A stretch of DNA of 64,000 nt from Spirochaetales bacterium (GTDB lineage Bacteria; Spirochaetota; Spirochaetia; DSM-2461). The notes beneath the pieces were generated by a model. It saw only the letters and a program-made list of their open reading frames with translations. It made no database searches and was not told the DNA's origin. Shown here piece after piece: positions 1-7,789 of this stretch (position 1 is its first letter; the number at the start of each line of letters is the position of its first letter). The stretch spans positions 1 to 64,000 of the forward strand of contig JAFGXR010000058.1 in assembly GCA_016936555.1 (NCBI GenBank), given 5' to 3'. The position numbers and the translations under genes are program-made.

Positions 1-442
1 CCTTTGGCGAGGATGGAAACGACTCATTGACCTCGCCGAAGGCTGGGAGCTCGCCCTTAATCCCAAGACTTATGGGTAATAGTATGTTTTGGGAGAGGGG
101 TTGGGGGTGAGGGCGGGAAAAAGCTCTCTCATAATAAAGTTGTGTATAGAGTTTTCACACAGTCTGCTTGGAAGAGGGTCGGGGAGGGTCGTATTGCCCC
201 TACTGCCAAAAGATAGTACTTCTACACCATTTCAGCTTTTTTTTATTATCAGGGAATTATTCAGCATTTATTCCCAATTTCACAGCAACTAAATACCACT
301 TTCACTATATCCCCAACAATAAATATATAATTTTATCTATATTTTTTCTTTAATATGCTTATGCGATCTGGTATTTATTTATCCATTCGCGTTATGATCG
401 CCCTGAGCCGCCTTCCCGGTGAAAATATTTAAAGGAAAATAC
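1..442. other. Non-coding leader region with inverted repeat and G-rich repeat
   Basis: I see no convincing gene here; the two track ORFs have no recognisable domain and no good ribosome site. Bases 1-12 and 31-42 form an 11/12 inverted repeat (CCTTTGGCGAGG / CCTCGCCGAAGG) with an 18-nt loop. It is not followed by a T-run, so it may be a repeat or the 3' end of an upstream transcript. Bases 91-114 carry a GGGAGAGGGG...GGTGAGGG motif of the widely dispersed intergenic type, and a second G-rich stretch lies near 174-190. From about 235 to 400 the sequence turns AT-rich, as expected for the promoter zone of the downstream operon. Confidence 0.5.
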
Positions 443-709
443 ATGATACTCTTTATTTATGTGGGCTGTCTTATGGGGTTTCTCCTGTTGGGAGCCATAC
501 GGTTTATCAAGGGTCCGGAGCTGAGCGACCGCATCCTCTCGCTGGACACCATGACCATTCTGGTGACTTCGCTCCTCGTCATACTTTCGATCATCCTCGA
601 CAAAGCCATCTATCTCGATGTGGCCATGATCTTCGGAGTTGTCAGCTTCGTGGAAGTCATTGTCTTCGGCCGTTTCCTCGAAAAGGAGGGTCACAGTGAC
701 AGCCACTGA
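443..709 (+). CDS. mrpF: MrpF/MnhF-like cation antiporter subunit
   Basis: This 88-residue, three-helix membrane protein matches the MrpF/PhaF family, a small subunit of the multisubunit Na+/H+ antiporter module. The segment containing GPELSDRILSLDT is the family's hallmark loop (in most members GP...DR...D). I chose ATG 443 over the track's GTG 419 because AAAGGA sits six bases upstream of it. It opens a 13-gene operon in which Mrp-type subunits precede and follow hydrogenase/complex I-like subunits, so it should act in the antiporter arm of that complex rather than in a free-standing Mrp antiporter. Its 3' end overlaps mrpG by 14 nt. Confidence 0.88.
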   Translation: MILFIYVGCLMGFLLLGAIRFIKGPELSDRILSLDTMTILVTSLLVILSIILDKAIYLDVAMIFGVVSFVEVIVFGRFLEKEGHSDSH

Positions 710-1049
710 TATCCTCGCCCTTGCCGCATATATTTTTATGGGATTCGGTGTCCTGACTTTCGGATTAAGCATTATCGGAATCCTCAGAATGCCCGACAGC
801 TACACCCGGATTCATGCGGGAACCAAAGCGTCGACCATGGGAACCATTCTGATACTCCTGGGAACCATGTTTCTCAAACCGCTCTGGATTCCGAAACTCA
901 TTCTCCTCGGGTTTTTCATACTGGCGACGAGCCCGATTTCCTCATCGATCCTGGTCAAAGGATCCTACATCGGAAAAAGCCCGATGTTTACCAAGAAGCC
1001 GTCAAAGGACTACCGGAAGGAACTGCGCGACAAAGGGGAGCCCTCATGA
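696..1049 (+). CDS. mrpG: MrpG/MnhG-like cation antiporter subunit
   Basis: The protein (117 residues) is an MrpG/PhaG family subunit with three predicted helices and the typical GILRMPDSYTRIHAGTKAST segment after the first one. The track ORF begins upstream at 639, but a GTG at 696 preceded by AAGGAGG gives the expected N terminus (VTATDILALAA...). The gene overlaps mrpF by 14 nt and joins the next gene through an ATGA stop/start overlap, which indicates translational coupling. In Mrp-linked oxidoreductases MrpG is one of the small subunits packed against the ion-translocating core. The C-terminal tail from about residue 88 is charged and probably cytoplasmic. Confidence 0.9.
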   Translation: MTATDILALAAYIFMGFGVLTFGLSIIGILRMPDSYTRIHAGTKASTMGTILILLGTMFLKPLWIPKLILLGFFILATSPISSSILVKGSYIGKSPMFTKKPSKDYRKELRDKGEPS

Positions 1050-1303
1050 TGATTTATTTTTCCATGCTGGTTCTGTTCATACTCATGAATGTGACGGCTC
1101 TTATGATGATTAAAGAAAAAAGCCTTTTTTCCGCTGTCGCCGCCCTTTCTTTTATCGGACTGCTGGCTTCAGTCGTTTTCTTTCTCCTCGGCGCGCCCGA
1201 TGTGGCACTCACCGAAGCGGCCATGGGTTCCGGCCTGACCAGCCTCGTCTTCGTCGTTGCCATCAGAAACACCAGAAGCCAGGTGGAGGATATCAATGAG
1301 TAG
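1046..1303 (+). CDS. MbhD-like small membrane subunit (DUF4040)
   Basis: This 85-residue protein has three predicted helices and resembles the MbhD/DUF4040 domain, which forms part of the C-terminal extension of MrpA in classical Mrp antiporters and is a separate subunit in Mbh/Mbx complexes. The motif APDVALTEAAMGSG is the recognisable signature. It contains a conserved acidic residue inside a membrane helix. The start overlaps the mrpG stop as ATGA. Its separation from a large MrpA, together with the following MbhE-MrpB fusion, is the layout of archaeal-type Mbh/Mbx operons rather than of bacterial Mrp operons. Confidence 0.85.
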   Translation: MMIYFSMLVLFILMNVTALMMIKEKSLFSAVAALSFIGLLASVVFFLLGAPDVALTEAAMGSGLTSLVFVVAIRNTRSQVEDINE

Positions 1304-2018
1304 ACTTATCGTCCCGGTCAAAAAGATTTTTATTCTTCTCCTTCTTCTCGCTCTCTCCTTCAGCGCGTTGTGGATCTTTTTCTCCGCACCGGCCGCTGCG
1401 GAGAGAATCGGAGATCATTACATATCGATCAATGGTTCGGAAATGGGCGCCGCCAATATCGTCACCGCCGTCCTCGGAGGCTTCAGGGGGCTCGATACAC
1501 TGGGAGAGGTCACCATTCTGTTTCTCTCCACAACGGGAATCGGCCTGATCCTCTCCATGGGGGGACAGTATTTCCGCTGGCTCCAGTTCCGCCCCCACGC
1601 CGTTCTGACGGCGGCCATCCCCTATCTGTTTACGGCCATCGTTTTTTACGGCGTCTATATTATCGTTCACGGTCACCTCTCTCCGGGAGGCGGTTTCCAG
1701 GGGGGAGCCGTTATCGCCACGGGTTTCATGCTCCTCTTCTTTACCGATTCGGACCATATGATCAAAAAGAAGGCGATCTATATCAGCGAATCCCTTTCGG
1801 GGCTCTCCTTTGTGATTCTCGGAGTCCTCGGGCTTGTGCTGGCGGGGAGCTTCCTGATGAACTTTCTCCCCCATTCGGTCCGCGATACGGGCCGTCTGCT
1901 CAGCGCGGGAACGCTGCCCCTTCTCTCTCTGTTTATCGGAATCAAAGTGGGAGCGGAACTCTCCGGACTGGCACAGAGCCTGATCGGTCGGAAAGAACAC
2001 AAGGAGGTGGACAAATGA
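1296..2018 (+). CDS. Fused MbhE-MrpB antiporter subunit
   Basis: The 240-residue protein joins two domains. Residues 1-90 resemble MbhE (in MrpA this is the extreme C terminus), with ANIVTAVLGGFRGLDTLGE as the signature. Residues 95-235 are MrpB/MnhB, with VHGHLSPGGGFQGGAVIATG. Together there are about six membrane helices. I chose ATG 1296, preceded by GTGGAGGA, over the upstream track start. In Pyrococcus-type Mbh/Mbx operons these parts are separate genes (E and F), so the fusion is a small rearrangement. It overlaps the next gene as ATGA. The predicted role is building the Na+/H+ antiporter module. Confidence 0.87.
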   Translation: MSRLIVPVKKIFILLLLLALSFSALWIFFSAPAAAERIGDHYISINGSEMGAANIVTAVLGGFRGLDTLGEVTILFLSTTGIGLILSMGGQYFRWLQFRPHAVLTAAIPYLFTAIVFYGVYIIVHGHLSPGGGFQGGAVIATGFMLLFFTDSDHMIKKKAIYISESLSGLSFVILGVLGLVLAGSFLMNFLPHSVRDTGRLLSAGTLPLLSLFIGIKVGAELSGLAQSLIGRKEHKEVDK

Positions 2019-2386
2019 TGGACTATTTCAACAGCGAAGCTGCGCTGACCCACCTGATGATGGCGGGGATTCTCTCCCTGGTCGTCATCGGGCTCTATGG
2101 GATTCTCACCAGAAAAAACCTGATCAAGATTTTTCTCTCTCTCGGCGTCGTCGAAACAGCAGTGAACATACTCATCGTCGCTCTTCCCTACAGAAAAGGC
2201 GGCGTCGCCCCGATTCTGACAGGTCAGGGAATGGAGGGTTTTCTCGACCCCGTTCCCCAGGCTCTGGTCCTGACGTCCATCGTTATCGGGCTGGCCATTA
2301 CGGCGCTCGGACTGGTTATGGCTGTGAAGTTCTATCAGCACGAAGGCCATCTGAATATCAGAAAAATGAATGGATTAAAGAGGTAA
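2015..2386 (+). CDS. mrpC: MrpC/NuoK-like antiporter subunit
   Basis: A 123-residue protein with three helices, homologous to MrpC and the complex I subunit NuoK. The pattern of a short helix, LSLGVVETAVNILIVAL with an intramembrane Glu, and DPVPQALVLTSIVIGLAITALGL near the C terminus is diagnostic. The real start is ATG 2015 (AAGGAGG upstream, ATGA overlap with the previous stop), far inside the track ORF beginning at 1370, which reads through the mrpB region in another frame. MrpC packs beside the MrpD-type channel in ion-pumping complexes. Two bases separate it from the next gene. Confidence 0.92.
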   Translation: MMDYFNSEAALTHLMMAGILSLVVIGLYGILTRKNLIKIFLSLGVVETAVNILIVALPYRKGGVAPILTGQGMEGFLDPVPQALVLTSIVIGLAITALGLVMAVKFYQHEGHLNIRKMNGLKR

Positions 2387-2388
2387 TA

Positions 2389-3825
2389 ATGGTATCGACA
2401 ATATGGTTTATCGCTCTGCCGCTCGGTCTGGCCTTTATTCTGCCATTCCGGGGACTGGGCCACACAAAACGGGATCTGACCATTATCCCTCTGGTTCTGA
2501 CAATTGTTCTCGGGGGGCTGCTCTTCCTGTTCCGGTTGGCGGTTACTTCTCCGGTTCTCGAGGGTTTTGTTCTCGACCCGCCTCTGGGCATCAGCTTCCG
2601 GATGGGGGCTACGGAATTTCTGTTCCTGATGATTGTGATCGGTTCGGCCTTTCTTATCGCCCTGAATATCTATGGGGAGAAAAATGACATTTTCAAGGGC
2701 TATCAGTTTCCCCTGATTTTTTCACTCTTTCTCACCGGTGCCATAGGAATCATTCTGACCGGCGATCTTTTCAATCTCTTTATATTCTGGGAGATTCTCT
2801 CCATCGCCGCTTACTTGCTCACAACGCTCGAAGGAAAGAGCCGCAGTTTCGAGGGGGGGATCAAATACCTTCTCACCGGAGCTCTCTCATCGGTATTTAT
2901 TCTGATCGCCGTGTCTCTGATTTACTACTCGGCGGGAACCATGGACATGGTGGAACTGGGCAGACTGATCCCGGCTCTGCCCTCCGGATTTAAAGCTCTG
3001 ATTTTTCTCTGCCTTTTTATCGGGTTCGCCATTGAAGCGGAAATCTTTCCCCTCAATCTCTGGGCGCCCGATGTTTTCGAAGCATCTGAAAGCCGGGCCG
3101 GCGGACTTTTTTCATCAATCGCCGTAAAAACCGCCGCTTTCGCCCTTCTCAGGCTCTTCTTCGTGCTGTTCGGAGGGGCGGAAATAGCGGGGTATTCCTT
3201 TTTTACGGTTCTCCTGGTACTCGCCCTGGCCACCCTGATCATTGCGGAGTTCGCCGCCTTTCATCAGTCCAATCTGAAACGAATGCTCGGCTATTCTTCT
3301 ATCGGGCAGGTGGCGCTGGCCCTAACCGCCCTTTCACTGGCGACGGAAAGCGCTTTGACAGCGGGTCTCTTTCATCTGCTGAACCACAGCCTCATCAAGG
3401 TTCTCCTCTTTTCGCTGGCCGCCTTCTTCATCAGAAAAGCGGGAAGCGAATCGATCGCCGATTTCAAAGGTATGGGCCGGAAATTTCCCGTCGCCGGTCT
3501 CTTCTTCACAATCGGAGCCCTGGCCGTCGCGGGATTTCCCCCCTTCAGCCCTTTCGCCAGCAAAATGGCCATTCTGAAAGCGCTGATGGACGGCGGACAC
3601 TTCATCGTTCTCACGGGCATTCTCGTCGCCACAGTCGTCGAGGTGGGATACTACTTCAAGGTGATTCAGGTTCTCTATGCGCCTGTGGAAAAAACGGAAA
3701 AGGAAAAAATCAAACCGATGGTCCTCTTTTCCTGGTTTGTACCCGCAGCCCTGCTGACCGGTCTGGGAATCTATCCCTCTGTCATTATGAAATATATCAG
3801 CCTCGCCGCAGGCGCGCTGTTCTAA
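2389..3825 (+). CDS. mrpD: MrpD/NuoN-like antiporter subunit, first of two
   Basis: A 478-residue, roughly 14-helix protein of the NuoL/M/N-MrpD family, the ion-translocating subunits of complex I and Mrp antiporters. The conserved glutamate is present (FIFWEILS, Glu135). The lysine usual in the next key helix (consensus TKA..FPLH.WLPDA) is replaced: the sequence reads AIEAEIFPLN, with Glu216 at that site. The following lysine (SIAVKTAAFALLR) and the HSLIK motif remain. The protein lies immediately after mrpC and ten bases before a second paralogue. Having two MrpD-like subunits is characteristic of Mbx/Mbs complexes; Mbh hydrogenases have one. Confidence 0.92.
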   Translation: MVSTIWFIALPLGLAFILPFRGLGHTKRDLTIIPLVLTIVLGGLLFLFRLAVTSPVLEGFVLDPPLGISFRMGATEFLFLMIVIGSAFLIALNIYGEKNDIFKGYQFPLIFSLFLTGAIGIILTGDLFNLFIFWEILSIAAYLLTTLEGKSRSFEGGIKYLLTGALSSVFILIAVSLIYYSAGTMDMVELGRLIPALPSGFKALIFLCLFIGFAIEAEIFPLNLWAPDVFEASESRAGGLFSSIAVKTAAFALLRLFFVLFGGAEIAGYSFFTVLLVLALATLIIAEFAAFHQSNLKRMLGYSSIGQVALALTALSLATESALTAGLFHLLNHSLIKVLLFSLAAFFIRKAGSESIADFKGMGRKFPVAGLFFTIGALAVAGFPPFSPFASKMAILKALMDGGHFIVLTGILVATVVEVGYYFKVIQVLYAPVEKTEKEKIKPMVLFSWFVPAALLTGLGIYPSVIMKYISLAAGALF

Positions 3826-3835
3826 GGGGTTTTCC

Positions 3836-5701
3836 ATGATTCAAGGAAAATTAACACTGATATTACTTCTTCCCATGGTTTCGGCTCTGGCTGTCTTCTT
3901 TCTGGGAACACATAAAATTATCAGAGAACTATTGTCCATAGTTTCTCTGGCACTGCTTACGGGATTACTGCTGATGAGAATAGTTTCTCCTGTCAGCGAT
4001 GATTTTACCTGGCAGTACATGCCGGGCTTTTTCACTCTCAGTTTTTCTTTAAGCTCTTTCGGCCTGCTCTTCGCCCTGATCGCGGCTATCAGCGGACTGC
4101 TGAAATCCTTTGCCTCCTGGGGGATCAACTCAAAGGGATATCACGCCCTCTTCCACCTGATGATGGGGGGGCTGATGATACTCCTGAGCGCAGGTGACTA
4201 CATCTCCTTCTTTCTGGGATGGGAGATCATGACCTGGTCCAGCTTTATGCTCTTCAACAATTTTTCCTCAGCCGATGATCCCATCGAAAAATCACAGGAT
4301 ACGGGCTTTCTTTTTATCACGCTCTCCCTTATTTCGGCTCTGCTGATGCTCGGAGTTCTCTTCTTTCTTTACAACCGGACGGGAAGCATGAATATCGCCG
4401 ACGGCGTCGCCTGGCTCCATGGAGTCAAGGGTCTTCCCTCGTGGATTCCCGGACTGCTGCTGATGAGCGCCTTTTTCCTGAAAAGCGGACTCCTTCCCTT
4501 TCACGTCTGGGTCCCCGGGACCTACCGGGAAGCGCCCCACACCTTTACGGCCTTTCTATCAGCGGCCCTTTCCAAAGTGGGGATCTACGCCTTTATCCTG
4601 TTCTTTCTCCCTTTTTCCCTGAATGAGGGATCGGGACAGATATCCTATCTCATCGCCTGGATCGGCGCTATCACGGCGACGGTAGCCACTTTCAAGGCCA
4701 TCGAACAGAATGATATGAAAGGGCTTCTCGCCTATTCCTCCATCGGACAGATGGCCTATGTCTTCACAGCTATGGCCGTCGGTTCTTCGCTGGCCATGGG
4801 CGGAGCGCTCTTCCAGATGGTCAACCACAGCCTGATCAAACTCCTCCTCTTTTTCATCGTGGCGGGCATCATCGAGAGAACCGGTAAAACACGGTTCGAC
4901 CAGCTCGGCGGATTGATCTACAAAATGCCCTTCTCCTTTATCGGCGTGCTCGTCGGCATTATCGCTCTGGCGGGAATGCCCCCCTTGAGCGGGTTCTACG
5001 GAAAGTGGATGATTTACACTTCGCTGATCGAAAAGGGGTGGCTGCTGGTTCTGACCGGCATCGTCCTTCCCTCGACGGCGGCTTTTATCTACTGTTACAA
5101 ACTGATTTACGGTATTTTCCTCGGTCACCCGACGGAAGTGAATCCCGAAGAGGCGAAAGAGATTTCTCCCCGCTACCGGGTTCCCTCCGGACTTCTGATG
5201 GCCTCCATCGTCCTTCTCGGACTTTTCCCGGGGCTGATTCTGAAGCCGGTCAATGTTCTTCTCTCCGACTTGGGGATGGAAACACTGGCCCTCACGAGTC
5301 AGGGCAGCCTCAACGCCGCATCCGGATCGGTCAGCGGTTTTATGGTTATGAATGTCTTCGGAGGAGTTTTTGCAGTGATCCTCATTCTTCTTTCGCTCTT
5401 TGGAAAGAAAGCGCCGACCCGCAACCTCCACAGGCTCGATATAGCCTATGCGGGGGAACTTCCCACAGAACAAACGCCTCTCCACTACGGACGGGGCCTG
5501 GGACATGAAGTCAAACGGGTCGCCATCGCCGGAGCGATCGTGAAAAGAAGCCTGACGGAAAAATATATGAAAATCGGAAACCAGCTCGGCGGGATTCTGG
5601 AACATGTCCGGGGATTCTATCCCGGGAACGGCCAGGTATCGCTTATTATGACAATGGTCGGAGCAGCCGCCGTGGCTCTCCTGATCGGACTCAAGGGGTA
5701 A
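3836..5701 (+). CDS. MrpD/NuoL-like antiporter subunit, second, with C-terminal extension
   Basis: A 621-residue NuoL/MrpD-family protein. It keeps the channel residues: Glu in FFLGWEIMTWSS, Lys in FFLKSGLLPFHVW and the later SKVGIYAF and HSLIKLLLFF motifs. After the 14-helix core (about residue 500) there is an extension with a soluble stretch and a final membrane helix. This recalls the lateral arm of NuoL and of the large Mbx antiporter subunit, although the stretch here is short. It lies between the first MrpD-like gene and the NuoH-like gene, so it probably provides the second ion path next to the electron-transfer arm. Confidence 0.92.
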   Translation: MIQGKLTLILLLPMVSALAVFFLGTHKIIRELLSIVSLALLTGLLLMRIVSPVSDDFTWQYMPGFFTLSFSLSSFGLLFALIAAISGLLKSFASWGINSKGYHALFHLMMGGLMILLSAGDYISFFLGWEIMTWSSFMLFNNFSSADDPIEKSQDTGFLFITLSLISALLMLGVLFFLYNRTGSMNIADGVAWLHGVKGLPSWIPGLLLMSAFFLKSGLLPFHVWVPGTYREAPHTFTAFLSAALSKVGIYAFILFFLPFSLNEGSGQISYLIAWIGAITATVATFKAIEQNDMKGLLAYSSIGQMAYVFTAMAVGSSLAMGGALFQMVNHSLIKLLLFFIVAGIIERTGKTRFDQLGGLIYKMPFSFIGVLVGIIALAGMPPLSGFYGKWMIYTSLIEKGWLLVLTGIVLPSTAAFIYCYKLIYGIFLGHPTEVNPEEAKEISPRYRVPSGLLMASIVLLGLFPGLILKPVNVLLSDLGMETLALTSQGSLNAASGSVSGFMVMNVFGGVFAVILILLSLFGKKAPTRNLHRLDIAYAGELPTEQTPLHYGRGLGHEVKRVAIAGAIVKRSLTEKYMKIGNQLGGILEHVRGFYPGNGQVSLIMTMVGAAAVALLIGLKG

Positions 5702-5708
5702 TCAGGCT

Positions 5709-6614
5709 ATGTTATTCACCATATTCAACAGCCTTCTGGCTGTTCTGCTCACCTATTCCATGGGGATGCTCTACTACGGTTTCTACCGGATCGGAAACGC
5801 CCGGATCCACCGCCGCGTCGGGCCGCCTCTCTGGCAGAACGTCATCGACAATATCAAGCTCTTCGCCAAGCGGGAGGCTCCCGGACACGGCATCATGTTC
5901 CACCTGGGACCGGTCATTATGACGGCGGGAACCATCACGTCCATGCTCTTCGTCCCCTTTCTGAAGGACAGCGCCTGGCTCCAGGGATTCTCCTCCTACG
6001 GAAACCTCATCCTGCTCATCTATCTGATGGTCGTCGGCCCTCTGGGCAACGCTCTCGCCGTCGGTGTGAGCGGCGTTCCTTTCGGAGTCATGGGCGTGAC
6101 ACGGGGTCTCACCAGACTCATCGGCCTGGAAGTTCCTTTTTTCCTCTCCGTCGCGTTGCTTATGAGCGGCAGCGGAACCATCTCCATCAGCGAAATCATG
6201 ATGGCACAGGACAGTTTTAGCAACTGGAACATGATGGCCCATCCCGCGGCCTTTATCGTCTCCCTTTTCTCCTTCGTGGGGATGATGGGAGCCAGCCCCT
6301 TCGATGTGGTCGGTGCGCCCGTGGAGGTCTACTCGGGACCCCAGGCGGAATTCGGAGGGAAATACCTCGGCTTTCTCGCCGCCCAGAGAGTCATGTTCTC
6401 CATGGTCAAGCTCATCCTCTGGGTGGACCTTTTCCTGGGGGGAGCCACCAATGTCTTTATTCTCATGGCAAAAAGTTTTGCCCTGTTTTTCTTCTATTTC
6501 ATCGTGGGAGCCGCGTTTCCCCGATTCAAAACGGAACAGGCCGTCGACTTCATGCTGAAGCTTCCCCTGATCATCGGGATCGGCGCCGTTCTTGTGCGTT
6601 TCTGGAGTCTGTAA
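5709..6614 (+). CDS. NuoH/MbhM-like membrane anchor subunit
   Basis: A 301-residue protein with about eight membrane helices, homologous to NuoH of complex I and to MbhM/HycD of group 4 hydrogenases. The N-terminal IHRRVGPPLWQNVIDNIKLFAKRE matches the conserved loop (RRxGP...Q...D..KL). A central EVPFFLSVAL segment and the SPFDVVGAPVEVYSGPQAEFGGKYLG loop are also typical. This subunit connects the soluble iron-sulfur arm to the antiporter subunits and lines the quinone-like cavity in complex I. It directly abuts the NuoB-like gene, with the stop at 6614 and the next start at 6615. Confidence 0.93.
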   Translation: MLFTIFNSLLAVLLTYSMGMLYYGFYRIGNARIHRRVGPPLWQNVIDNIKLFAKREAPGHGIMFHLGPVIMTAGTITSMLFVPFLKDSAWLQGFSSYGNLILLIYLMVVGPLGNALAVGVSGVPFGVMGVTRGLTRLIGLEVPFFLSVALLMSGSGTISISEIMMAQDSFSNWNMMAHPAAFIVSLFSFVGMMGASPFDVVGAPVEVYSGPQAEFGGKYLGFLAAQRVMFSMVKLILWVDLFLGGATNVFILMAKSFALFFFYFIVGAAFPRFKTEQAVDFMLKLPLIIGIGAVLVRFWSL

Positions 6615-7223
6615 ATGGATAATTTGAACAAGAAAGATAAAGCTCAGTTGAAAGAGCTGAAGTCGCCGATGGCCGTCGTGGACTGGGCCGTGAACTGGTT
6701 CCGCAAGCAGAGCATCTTCATGCTCGCCTACGGAACGGGATGCGGAGCGATTGAAATTCCCCCCACCGTCACGGCGCGCTACGATGCGGAGCGCTTCGGC
6801 GTCAGAGGGGCCGCGACCCCGAGACAGGCCGACGTCATCGTCCTCTCCGGTTACCTGGCCGTCAAAACTTTGAAAAGGGTCATCCGCACCTACGAGCAGA
6901 TGCAGGAACCCAAATACGTTATCGCTCTCGGTTCCTGCCCCATCAACGGCGGCATGTACTGGGACAGCTACAACACGATCAAGCAGCTGGACCGCTACCT
7001 TCCCGTCGATGTCACCGTGGCGGGCTGCATGCCCCGTCCCGAAGCGGTGCTCGAAGGCTTTATGGCCCTCAAGGATAAAATCCAGAGAGGCGAAGCCGAA
7101 GGGGCCCGGGACTACAGGGACAATATCGAAAAGTACAAAAACAACCAGAAAGAGATATTCGGCGACAAAATGCTCCCCGGCTACACCTGCGACTGGTACT
7201 TCTCCGACGGAGGTTCATTCTGA
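6615..7223 (+). CDS. NuoB/MbhJ-like iron-sulfur subunit
   Basis: The 202-residue protein is the small subunit of the NuoB/MbhJ/[NiFe]-hydrogenase family, which carries the proximal [4Fe-4S] cluster. Likely ligands are Cys43 (GTGCGAIEIPP), Cys108 (ALGSCPINGG) and Cys138 (AGCMPRPE). The tandem Cys-Cys of NuoB and the CxxC of hydrogenases are reduced here to a single Cys followed by Gly. A further Cys192 lies in the C-terminal tail, which extends about 45 residues beyond the core. The gene overlaps the NuoC-like gene by one base. I cannot tell whether the single cysteine is normal for this branch or special to this organism. Confidence 0.93.
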   Translation: MDNLNKKDKAQLKELKSPMAVVDWAVNWFRKQSIFMLAYGTGCGAIEIPPTVTARYDAERFGVRGAATPRQADVIVLSGYLAVKTLKRVIRTYEQMQEPKYVIALGSCPINGGMYWDSYNTIKQLDRYLPVDVTVAGCMPRPEAVLEGFMALKDKIQRGEAEGARDYRDNIEKYKNNQKEIFGDKMLPGYTCDWYFSDGGSF

Positions 7224-7789
7224 TGACAGAGACAATCGACAATCTGCTCGAACGGATCGGGCGGAATTTTCAGATAACCGGACAGGAAGTGAAAAAGGCC
7301 GGTCTGGCCGCTCTGCACTGTTCGCAGGAACAGCTTCACGGCGTTCTGATCTACCTGAAAGAAGTGGAGAAATTCGACACTCTGACCATGATCGGCTGTG
7401 CCGACTGGATCGAGGACGACTATTTCGAGCTCTCCTATATGGCCTATTCCTTCACCACCTTTTTTACGGTGATGGTAAAGATCCGCGTCTCCCGCGACGG
7501 ATCTTCGGTTCCGACAGTCGAGGGGATATGGCGGCAGGCCCGGACCTTCGAACGGGAAATCCACGAAATGTTCGGCGTCGACTTCCCCGGTAACACCCGA
7601 CTGAAGGAGTTCTTCCTGGAAAACTGGCAGGGCATGCCCCCGATGAAACGGGATTTCGACACGGTCCAGTTCGTCAAAGACCACTACAAGCTGCGGGAAG
7701 AGGGACGGGAAGGCGCCTGCAATGTCTCGGTGGAGCGGAAAAAGCGCATCGACGCCAAAAAACTGGAACTGAAAAAGGAAGGGGAATAA
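7223..7789 (+). CDS. NuoC/MbhK-like 30-kDa subunit
   Basis: A 188-residue soluble protein of the complex I 30-kDa subunit family (NuoC, MbhK, HycE N-terminal part). The conserved C-terminal block is clear: ARTFEREIHEMFGVDFPGN followed by a tryptophan-containing segment and PPMKRDFD. It has no cofactor and in relatives packs on the NuoB- and NuoD-like subunits. It is separate here, whereas some bacteria fuse it to NuoD. It shares one base with both neighbours (TGATG at the 5' end, TAATG at the 3' end), so translation is probably coupled across the four soluble subunits. The lysine-rich tail after residue 165 is not conserved in families I know. Confidence 0.92.
   Translation: MTETIDNLLERIGRNFQITGQEVKKAGLAALHCSQEQLHGVLIYLKEVEKFDTLTMIGCADWIEDDYFELSYMAYSFTTFFTVMVKIRVSRDGSSVPTVEGIWRQARTFEREIHEMFGVDFPGNTRLKEFFLENWQGMPPMKRDFDTVQFVKDHYKLREEGREGACNVSVERKKRIDAKKLELKKEGE

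Noticed and set aside
89-353. Two short plus-strand ORFs at the window start
   Set aside because: No ribosome sites or domains; they cover a G-rich repeat and an AT-rich promoter zone.
1370-2014. N-terminal part of the 338-residue track ORF before mrpC
   Set aside because: It is an out-of-frame reading of the MbhE-MrpB gene; the real mrpC start at 2015 has AAGGAGG and an ATGA overlap.
4559-5605. 348-residue minus-strand ORF
   Set aside because: It lies entirely opposite the second MrpD-like gene, is rich in charged low-complexity residues typical of reverse-frame shadows, and has no recognisable domain.
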